This document shows, piece after piece, positions 54,101-57,505 of a DNA stretch of 57,505 nucleotides (positions within the stretch are counted from its first letter, which is position 1; every line of letters begins with the position of its first letter). The position numbers and the translations under genes are program-made. The DNA is taken from positions 9,726,870-9,784,374 of the forward strand of contig NW_019091362.1 in assembly GCF_001949145.1 (NCBI RefSeq). Direction: 5' to 3'. The DNA is from Acanthaster planci. Lineage: Eukaryota > Echinodermata > Asteroidea > Valvatida > Acanthasteridae. The notes beneath the pieces are model-generated. The model was not told the DNA's origin and made no database searches. It saw nothing but the letters and a program-made list of their open reading frames with translations.

Positions 54101-56591
54101 AAGACAGAGAACATTAGGAAAACTGCAGCCACAAGATTGGTGTCGACATGAAGTTTCTCGAAACATTTTTGTACAAATTTGTATAAAAGGAACATAGCAC
54201 CTACCTAGGATAATAATAAGGAAGCTGCAGTTGCCTTTATTCCCGACGGAATCCATTGCCGAGCATGTGACCATGGTGTTACCAGCAGGGAATCGGTTGC
54301 CGGACTCAGCAGCCTTGCCGCCCTCATCTGTACACACGACAGTGGGTACCGGACCTTCCACTGCATCCTCGGCTGACGGCAACGGGGACCATTTCACTGC
54401 TGCGTCTGCCTTCCCGGTTTCCACATTCTGCGTGACACTGCTCGGGCACGTGACAATCGGTCCTTCGTTATCTGGGAAAACGTAAAATCGGCTCACGAAC
54501 TACGTCTGTCAGTAACTACAGCTCACGTCTTGCATACGAAATTGGACATGCATAATTTCTACCGCTTAGCACACAGCACATCACAAGAAATGGGAGGTAG
54601 GGTCAGTGAAAGGTGCAAGCAGTGATAAATGAGATGATATTAAAAGGGGAAAGGAAAATAAGGAAATCATGATAAAAACTGATTATCTAAATTAAACAAT
54701 GGCTTATGCAAGTTTCTGCTTTCGCCTATGACCTCATGCAGACAATGAATTTGGATCACAGAAGAACACACGTACCCACGACGGTGATGCTGAACCCACA
54801 TCGTCCCTGGTTCCCACTCTTGTCAGAAGCCAAACAGAACACACTCGTTTCTCCCACCAGAAACTCATCGCCCGAATTCACAACATTTCCCAGGGCGTCC
54901 GTGCAGGTGACCTGAAGTTTGCCGTCGATGTTATCGGTGGCCTCTGGTAACGGAGACCAAATGACGGTAGCAACATCCGCACCCGAGTCCACGTTCCAGG
55001 AGCCGCTAGCGGGGCATGTCATAACTGGGGCTTTCTCATCTGTTAAGGAGAAAAGAATTACAATTTTTAACACAAGATTTTGTCCTTATCCATGTCCCAC
55101 TTTATCATCAGTGTGGGACTTACACAAAAAAAACCTTCGTAGAATTACACTCAGAAAGTCTTTTTTTTCCGTTCATAGCTGTATCATTGTCACTGTTTAG
55201 TACAAAATACCACCTACCTATGCTGAAACATCAAGTGCACCGAGAAAAAGTGAAACACACTGTAATTTTTTAAGCTAGTTTTTTGCACCATTTAGCAAAA
55301 TAAAACTCTAATAATAACTTTCCACGAGGCATAGATGTGACCAAGAACAAATATGTAGCACAAGTCATGTGGAGGGCCTCCATGCATGATCTGTGGGGAT
55401 AATGCATTGGACAGAGAAACTTGGAACCCCCATTGTTCCATGCGTCATTGCCTTGTTTGCAGGCAAGTTTGTACCCTCTCTTCAGATCTCTTCAAACTCG
55501 GTGAGAACTTTTCAAAAATAATGCAGTCATCCGACGCCACTTCCCTGGTTGTGTAAGAAGTCCAGAGAGAGTTGACAATAACGGCGGCAGAATGATTTTC
55601 AAGGTGGGGAAGGGAGGGAGTTGTGAGATCATCAGGCATCAGCCATAAACAGTAACCCTGTAGGGACCATGGAATCATGGATCTACTTTTTGGATTCAGA
55701 ATGATTAGGGTTAATAGGCTGATCCATTGAGCCACACCCCATTATTAGACCTGCAAAAAGGGGGGGCGGGGACTATACCTCCCCCTCAAAAAGTGGGGGT
55801 GCCACTGCCTCCCCCCTTCTGCCATCAGTGGTTGACAACTTCAAAGTAGTTTCTCAAGAAACAGGCAGTGTTTTCAATTTCAGATCCAAGTCTTTTTGGA
55901 TAGTCATTTGTCTTTGTAGAGATAATATCAGGATGCAAGATTCTTCTCCTTACTAGAACATTCAGCAATGCAGAGCAATATAAAGCAATGTTAACCATGT
56001 TCTTTATGCCAACAGCGCAACATCTTCCACTCCAGGAAATGTAATTCTTGCATAAACACATGAAAACTGACATCCTAACTTTCAGGGGCACTTTTTTTTT
56101 ATCTCTTGCAGATACTTTTGATGATTTACAGTGCAATTATCAGCTTGAATTATCTGAAGCTGCTAACGCACGGGCCAAATTGCAAAACCGTTTCGTGCAA
56201 GATACAGACAAAAATTATGAAATAATTACTTGTTCGGCCAGTTACAGATGTGACATGAAATGAGCATATTTATAAAGGATCGTGCTCTTAAAAGTCGAGA
56301 TTGGCTCCAAATTCTCAAGGAGTCAAAAGCAAGCGTATACACTACCTGTGACTGTTACATTGAAGATGCAGTCAGACACTGAATTCCCAGTGCCATCACT
56401 GGCTGTGCACGTCACCAAGGAAGTCCCAGAGAACCAGCTTCCAGATGTCCGGTCACACACAATATTCGGCTCGGCCCCACTGTTGTCCACAGCTCGGGGG
56501 TCGTCCCACGTGACCACGGCCCTGTCTTCACCACTTCCAGCCTTCATAAAAATATCCGGTGGACAGCTGACAAAGACGGGAGGGAGGTAAT
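23765..56591 (-). CDS. HYR/EGF/SEA single-pass receptor (26 exons; N-terminus outside window)
   Basis: I recognise the domains but not a named gene. Reading leftward, 26 exons join in one frame for about 1,620 residues. There are eleven HYR exons (56591-46329), eight EGF-like exons (45711-37865), a linker, three SEA exons (36927-35857), a Cys-rich/EGF exon (27255-27072), a TM exon (26453-26253) and the cytoplasmic exon (24155-23765). All HYR and EGF exons are symmetric phase 1-1, which suits exon duplication. HYR domains are immunoglobulin-like adhesion modules first known from sea-urchin hyalin. The EGF-SEA-EGF-TM order resembles membrane mucins, so a self-cleaved, non-covalently held ectodomain is inferred. 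The signal peptide and any upstream domains are not in the window. The 8.6-kb intron 27256-35856 is mostly DIRS-B. Ligand and pathway are unknown. Confidence 0.9.
24803..25393. repeat. Long near-identical inverted repeat (foldback) in the last intron
   Basis: The left arm 24803-24997 and the right arm 25224-25393 are reverse complements with only a few mismatches over about 170 bases, apart from about 25 extra bases in the left arm (near 24891-24915). The loop is about 226 bases. The outer edge reads ACTGGACAGCAAAAGAAAC. No transposase or clear target duplication was found. Confidence 0.85.
25923..26192. mobile_element. MITE-like element with long inverted arms
   Basis: The arm tagactgattacgccccc...gacctatagtgggtatcatatc pairs, inverted, with gatatccactataggccatgtgacc...gtcggtcta, with about a quarter of positions changed. 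It is in the intron just before the TM exon's donor. A related single arm lies at 21124. Confidence 0.5.
26253..26453 (-). CDS. Receptor exon: end of last EGF and transmembrane helix
   Basis: It begins with CPQSS and a final EGF Cys (SGAKC). A hydrophobic span of about 25 residues from Trp (26389) to Trp (26315) follows, rich in Val, Leu and Ile, then the stop-transfer RSK. An acidic QEEDEEK segment ends the exon. Donor gtatgt at AAA gives outgoing phase 2, which the last exon matches. Confidence 0.92.
27072..27255 (-). CDS. Receptor exon: Cys-rich segment and last EGF
   Basis: It reads DHTYICDAEPPEC... then CYYVCRSKCKLDTTYCGDGTC and ends KDISCR across the donor. With the next exon, six cysteines spaced C-x6-C-x4-C-x10-C-x-C-x12-C form a classical EGF fold directly before the membrane. 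Five or more extra cysteines precede it. Confidence 0.88.
27945..28082 (-). repeat. DIRS-B 3' inverted terminal repeat (outer part)
   Basis: It matches the reverse complement of 34878-35019, for example ATTACCAATACATATGCATT and TTCCATTCGCTAAATT. It is cut after CATGTT by the hAT-like element, and the repeat resumes at 29167 for about 20 bases. Confidence 0.85.
28083..29166. mobile_element. hAT-like non-autonomous DNA transposon inside the DIRS-B repeat
   Basis: It is 1,084 bp with perfect 15-bp inverted ends CAGAGATGCCAACTT and AAGTTGGCATCTCTG. CATGTT flanks both sides (28077-28082 and 29167-29172). Closing it up restores the DIRS terminal repeat seen at the other end. CAG...CTG termini are hAT-like, although a 6-bp duplication is shorter than the usual 8. 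Short ORFs inside show no transposase motif. Confidence 0.82.
29231..29318 (-). repeat. DIRS-B internal complementary region
   Basis: An imperfect palindrome centred near 29273 (tcccactctAGGTGGG). Its arms gtggtaatctgg...agtagtagac and agtctactgcctgc...gattacca match the outer edges of both terminal repeats. It parallels DIRS-A 20350-20442. Confidence 0.75.
30042..30621 (-). mobile_element. TTAA-flanked transposon copy 4, mostly hidden by the gap
   Basis: The right end (30574-30621, ...GCCCCGACACGAAGTGG-TTAA) matches copy 2's right end. The left gap edge is ...GGGTT, the first half of a TTAA. If the first unresolved bases are AA, the element is 580 bp, against 588-596 bp for the complete copies. 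Confidence 0.75.
30044..30573. other. Assembly gap (530 N)
   Basis: A run of N inside the DIRS-B recombinase. The two long ORFs that appear to cross it are artefacts of translating N. Confidence 0.99.
30838..31823 (-). pseudogene. DIRS-B RNase H and linker, broken
   Basis: NINVLELHAIFNALRHY is the Glu-containing RNase H block. The preceding TTVASTYEWG and the following VQSEKEEA lack the Asp residues of the usual TDAS and SDNS motifs. Downstream, GLLAYAFPLISLIP and LLIAPYWPRQPWFPSV are the well-known DIRS pol linker before the recombinase. This linker part is deleted in DIRS-A. Confidence 0.85.
31721..32249 (-). pseudogene. DIRS-B reverse transcriptase lacking its catalytic core
   Basis: The fingers block FFLTPRKDSGKWRPILNLKP (ending near 31970) is followed almost at once by the thumb-like LLDLMASFVDLVPW (about 31870-31830). 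The palm with YLDDW, present in DIRS-A, is absent. I infer an internal deletion of roughly 450-500 bases near 31900-31950. Confidence 0.85.
32375..33301 (-). pseudogene. DIRS-B Gag-like ORF with internal deletion
   Basis: A Pro/Ser-rich N-terminal part with the basic cluster SHYKKKHRSSKG (32785-33192) is followed by the conserved LAMNIPHKSVNSTLQSFPLF (32375-32785). About 700 bases that separate these blocks in DIRS-A are missing. Confidence 0.75.
33536..33585. repeat. Short tandem repeat in DIRS-B 5' region
   Basis: The unit CACACTCCAGCTGTGGACAGG occurs twice with one change, period about 25. Each unit contains an E-box CAGCTG. The rest of 33302-34877 shows no reliable coding frame apart from the tRNA-like segment listed next. 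Confidence 0.6.
34190..34256 (-). repeat. tRNA-derived SINE head
   Basis: On the - strand, TAGCTTGGTTAGTAAGG resembles an A box and GGTTTCGATCC a B box of the RNA polymerase III promoter, about 15 bases apart. It lies inside the DIRS-B 5' region. No intact cloverleaf is claimed. Confidence 0.55.
34878..35019 (-). repeat. DIRS-B 5' inverted terminal repeat
   Basis: Reading leftward it begins ACAAATCTACTGCCTGCAAC and contains TGCGCCCTCACTCG and GCCGCCATGTTCTTCC. The GCCGCCATGTT word (34891-34901) and the GCGCCCTC word are shared with DIRS-A's left repeat. Confidence 0.87.
35857..36035 (-). CDS. Receptor exon: SEA domain C-terminal half with cleavage motif
   Basis: It starts mid-codon so that LR-AGSVVVPHEV spans the junction. 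GSVVV (36017-36031) is the SEA self-cleavage sequence, with cutting known to occur between Gly and Ser in MUC1-type SEA domains. It ends TGCEDCMAPQ plus one base. Outgoing phase 1 fits the EGF exon at 27255, on the far side of DIRS-B. Confidence 0.9.
36430..36494 (-). CDS. Receptor exon: SEA domain middle
   Basis: Twenty-one codons plus two bases: VEIEYKFVAGFSQVVINQED then LR across the junction. The alternating hydrophobic strand pattern suits the SEA beta sheet. The phases match both neighbours. Confidence 0.88.
36800..36927 (-). CDS. Receptor exon: SEA domain start
   Basis: VKKKVSFEIAVIAPIYNGT, then CDPRISKFSDACIALVTEF, ending phase 0 before gtgagt. The strand-helix pattern (VSFEIAVI, then FSDACIALVTEFK) is what a SEA N-terminal half shows. 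The NGT sequon is a possible glycosylation site. Confidence 0.85.
37139..37192 (-). CDS. Receptor short linker exon
   Basis: Eighteen codons: ERVPNVPDDEYPVSPIWT, phase 1-1, acceptor gacag and donor gtacgt. It joins the EGF array to the SEA domain. Its small size makes it the least certain exon of the model, but frame and splice sites agree. Confidence 0.72.
37865..37963 (-). CDS. Receptor EGF-like exon 8 (33 codons)
   Basis: VCPLGFVCLNGGTRREATC then SCECANGWRAKDCS. The six Cys include the CxCxC cluster typical of this array. Long type; resembles EGF 4 at its start (VCP...C.N.G). Confidence 0.9.
38376..38468 (-). CDS. Receptor EGF-like exon 7 (31 codons)
   Basis: ECEPCQNGGSYQNKFMC then VCDCPYFHTDPLCA. 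Short type; shares CEPCQNGG with EGF 2. Confidence 0.9.
38848..38946 (-). CDS. Receptor EGF-like exon 6 (33 codons)
   Basis: ACGGQAECQNGGEFSEVSC then NCTCPSPFTGKTCT. It is nearly the same as EGF 1 in its second half (CPSP-F/Y-TGKTCTG), so one is probably a copy of the other. Confidence 0.92.
39483..39575 (-). CDS. Receptor EGF-like exon 5 (31 codons)
   Basis: ECIPCAHGGTDQDPDTC then LCDCPGAYLPPVCA. Short type; the DQDPDTC phrase resembles EGF 2 (SQDPDTC) and EGF 3 (QDKDTC). Confidence 0.9.
39637..39800 (+). repeat. tRNA-derived SINE
   Basis: TGGCACAGTGG (A box) and, about 35 bases on, GGTTCTAATCCCA (B box) start the element. A body with ggattgggctctcag and gtctggggttttcctccc follows. It lies in the intron between EGF 4 and EGF 5, on the strand opposite to the gene. 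The 3' limit is approximate. Confidence 0.65.
40308..40406 (-). CDS. Receptor EGF-like exon 4 (33 codons)
   Basis: VCPPDIKCDNAGQFEEAAC then RCNCPPPWTGPTCS. Long type. The usual NGG is changed to NAG. Confidence 0.9.
40569..41383 (+). mobile_element. Internally deleted LINE: endonuclease relic plus 3' tail
   Basis: 40669-40941 encodes LVHFNASSLRKNISSI and TAIGISEIWLND, the start of the apurinic-type endonuclease of a non-LTR retrotransposon, and then stops. 41124-41383 is the same 3' tail as at 5722 and ends in CATCATCATC. Everything between endonuclease and tail, including RT, is missing. Confidence 0.8.
41459..41548 (-). CDS. Receptor EGF-like exon 3 (30 codons)
   Basis: ECKECVNGGNQDKDTC then VCDCFNSYMGVLCD. 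It is the shortest of the array. The usual Pro after CxC is Phe. Confidence 0.9.
42513..42605 (-). CDS. Receptor EGF-like exon 2 (31 codons)
   Basis: ACEPCQNGGHSQDPDTC then ACQCPEVYAGLLCS, acceptor ctgtag and donor gtgggt. It was found by reading the - strand directly because it is too short to show as an open frame. Confidence 0.88.
43168..43648 (-). mobile_element. TTAA-flanked non-autonomous DNA transposon, copy 5
   Basis: TTAA-CCACTTCCCGCCGGGG at the left and CACCCGGCAAGAAGTGG-TTAA at the right. It is about 100 bases shorter than the others because part of the interior (the lagctcagtgc region) is lost. It lies in the intron between EGF 1 and EGF 2. Confidence 0.82.
45613..45711 (-). CDS. 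Receptor EGF-like exon 1 (33 codons)
   Basis: ECGDEETCQNGGTFLESFC then NCSCPSPYTGKTCT. First EGF after the HYR array. It is close to EGF 6. Confidence 0.92.
46329..46592 (-). CDS. Receptor HYR exon 11 (88 codons, type A')
   Basis: DSEAPEMTCPKDI, WPTLPTANDTVDG, LVSSGDAFPIG and ANCSFAITVPG. Last HYR before the EGF array; third member of the third HYR triplet. Confidence 0.95.
46839..46978. repeat. Short inverted-repeat element (MITE-like)
   Basis: TTAGCCTATTTGAGGCATGG... pairs with ...CCATGCTTCACAAAGGCTAA, arms about 45 bases. A second inverted pair starts right beside it (46977-47084; gctttcctatggttg with caaccataagaaagc). Confidence 0.55.
47217..47480 (-). CDS. Receptor HYR exon 10 (88 codons, type A)
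   Basis: DNEAPVMTCPGNM, WPTVPSANDTVDGP, LVSSGDEFPVGATTV and RCSFVVTVTG. Middle member of the third triplet. Its IHWP is shared with HYR 7. Confidence 0.95.
48071..48337 (-). CDS. Receptor HYR exon 9 (89 codons, type B)
   Basis: DNEDPVVTCPNSS, QNVEPGKADAAVDWSPSPSA and ESGGRFPAGDTTITCLAVDS. The B signature (WSPxPSAED, ESGxRFPxG) is shared only with HYR 3 and HYR 6. Confidence 0.95.
49177..49405. repeat. Candidate foldback element with repeated GGGAGACAT
   Basis: cgtttgggagacatttt at the left and aaatgtctcccaagtg at the right are inverted. Further gggagacat / atgtctccc words lie between them. It is in the intron between HYR 8 and HYR 9. Confidence 0.45.
49577..49840 (-). CDS. Receptor HYR exon 8 (88 codons, type A')
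   Basis: DNEGPVMTCPRNVSQDLDPG, WPTLPLASDTVDG, SSGDEFPVGVTVVTC and RCDFAITVKG. QDLD-x-GS and the final KG are shared with HYR 5. Confidence 0.95.
50293..50559 (-). CDS. Receptor HYR exon 7 (89 codons, type A)
   Basis: DNESPVFTCLISNITENV, IHWPSVPFANDTVDGP, LVSSGDPFAVGVTVVTC and SCRFTITVIG. It is one codon longer than the other A types. Confidence 0.95.
50866..51142. repeat. Candidate MITE with G-rich inverted ends
   Basis: caggggcagattcaggggg at the left is inverted to tcctggatctgcccccta at the right. The phrase cgaaaatcctggatc occurs twice near the right end. No target duplication is clear. It lies in the intron between HYR 6 and HYR 7. The G-rich stretch at 55750-55815 may be related. Confidence 0.4.
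51379..51645 (-). CDS. Receptor HYR exon 6 (89 codons, type B) with GC donor
   Basis: DVEGPVVTCPKDS, QNVEPGRASAAVDWSPSPSA and ESGGRFPVGKTKITCLAVDS. Phase and homology place the exon end at VVG's first base, which is followed by gcaagt. The donor is therefore GC, not GT. Confidence 0.93.
52202..52465 (-). CDS. Receptor HYR exon 5 (88 codons, type A')
   Basis: DNEDPFIACPENIFQDLDAG, HWPTQPSANDTVDG, KSGDTFSVGATIVTC and NCSFTINLKG. The acceptor has an uninterrupted T12 tract. Confidence 0.95.
53148..53411 (-). CDS. Receptor HYR exon 4 (88 codons, type A)
   Basis: DNEAPIMTCPDDIVRNVDAG, VDWPIMPQANDTVDG, LVSSGDEFPVDVTMVTC and TCSFLITVIG. Confidence 0.95.
54205..54471 (-). CDS. Receptor HYR exon 3 (89 codons, type B)
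   Basis: DNEGPIVTCPSSVTQNVETG, KWSPLPSAEDAVEGPVP, ESGNRFPAGNTMVTC and NCSFLIIILG. First member of the first triplet. Confidence 0.95.
54776..55039 (-). CDS. Receptor HYR exon 2 (88 codons)
   Basis: DEKAPVMTCPASGSWNVDSG, WSPLPEATDNIDGKLQVTC, NSGDEFLVGETSVFC and RCGFSITVVG. It mixes A and B features and stands outside the triplet pattern. Confidence 0.95.
56346..56591 (-). CDS. Receptor HYR exon 1 in window (82 codons, divergent)
   Basis: DYLPPVFVSCPPDIFMKAG, VTWDDPRAVDNSGAEP, SGSWFSGTSLVTCTASDGTG and DCIFNVTVTG. It is the shortest and closest to a generic HYR. Incoming phase 1 shows that at least one more exon lies beyond the window. Confidence 0.93.
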
Positions 56592-57505
56592 CTGCACGGA
56601 AAACGAGCCTATTTCAACACCTCAATCAATCATTGTTGGTAATTCATACAAATTTTGGCAAATCTGCACTCCTACAGTAACACAACATGCAGAGCCTCCC
56701 AGGATAGTGTTGATAAAGATGCATGTGAACTTCCTCAAGCAGATGGTACGTGAAAAATCACTGCTTAAGGAACCTAAAATGGCTTACAGGGAAAAATATT
56801 ATACAAATTATAATAAAAAGTCTGAATTTTCTCAAGTGACAGATGAATCTTGCTGACCTTATAATGCAGTGGCACTGAATCATCACAGTTGGAAAGTGAT
56901 TTTTGTCAGGTGCAACTCTTAAGGCTAATGAAATTAGCTTTATTGTTTCTCATCAGTGCCTGCAGGTGATTTTGGCCCTACATCAAAAAATCTCACTATT
57001 CATTTTTGGTTGAAGAAAACAAAAACAGCGAGATTTGATGGAAAATCCAACTTCCAACATTGAAAGTTATGTTACAGCAATCCCAGTCATCAGAACACAA
57101 ACAATCTGAAGCCTGAATGCTCGTGGGCACCCTGTCAGCCTAGCAGGGCACCCAGTGGTCAATAAAAGTCAAAACAAGCCCAAATGGACACGGAAAAATT
57201 CAAGCCATGTCTGAACTGTGCGTGTCCATCCAGCTGCAATCCCCGGTCTTGCACCAAGACTTTACCTCAGCAAAATCAACAACCACACGTGACAGAGCGA
57301 CATAGGTCTTATGCATGTGTAAAGGGTATTATTTTTCCATGACCAAATATACTGAATACTGAATAATGATAAAAAAATTTTAAAAACCCTTGACGAGAAA
57401 CAGTAAATCATATTTCATGGGCCAAATCCCGTGATGACGAACATGGTTCAGAACTGAATGTTTTGAATGGATTTTCGGATAAACTTAGCTGTGCAGACTT
57501 TAATC
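56592..57505. other. Upstream intron of the receptor gene
   Basis: I see no further exon, repeat or signal here. The AT-rich sequence continues to the window edge. Confidence 0.5.

Overview
The window is animal genomic DNA. Exons are short with GT-AG introns, repeats are dense, and there is one 530-base assembly gap. A beta-catenin gene, long arrays of HYR (hyalin-repeat) domains, two DIRS-type tyrosine-recombinase retroelements and many small DNA transposons point to a deuterostome invertebrate (amphioxus, hemichordate or echinoderm). I cannot choose among these from sequence alone. All coordinates were counted by eye and may be off by one or two bases.

Layout. (1) 1-13.5 kb, + strand: the 3' two thirds of beta-catenin, ten coding exons from armadillo repeat 5 to the C-terminal DTDL, then an apparent 4-kb 3' UTR. 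Its introns carry two transposon families flanked by TTAA and a LINE tail. (2) 13.8-20.65 kb, + strand: a decayed DIRS retrotransposon (DIRS-A) with inverted terminal repeats, Gag, RT, RNase H, tyrosine recombinase and an internal complementary region. A pogo-like DNA transposon is nested in its 5' part. (3) 20.65-23.47 kb: intergenic DNA with a LINE reverse-transcriptase relic and a pogo-type MITE. (4) 23.5-56.6 kb, - strand: a large cell-surface receptor gene of 26 recognised coding exons. Its 5' end lies beyond the window. From N to C it encodes 11 HYR domains, 8 EGF-like domains, a linker, a SEA domain with a GSVVV self-cleavage motif, a Cys-rich/EGF domain, one transmembrane helix and a cytoplasmic tail of about 150 residues with one ITIM-like tyrosine motif. 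The two genes converge tail to tail.

The receptor's 8.6-kb intron between the SEA and last-EGF exons holds a second DIRS element (DIRS-B, - strand, 27.9-35.0 kb). A hAT-like transposon later entered its 3' terminal repeat. A TTAA-flanked element entered its recombinase frame, and the assembly gap falls almost exactly on that element.

The most notable observations are these. The nine HYR exons next to the EGF array form a three-exon super-repeat (B-A-A') present three times. The membrane-proximal EGF-SEA-EGF-TM order with GSVVV resembles transmembrane mucins. The transposon nesting is clean enough to predict the content of the gap. No functional link between beta-catenin and the receptor can be shown from the sequence.
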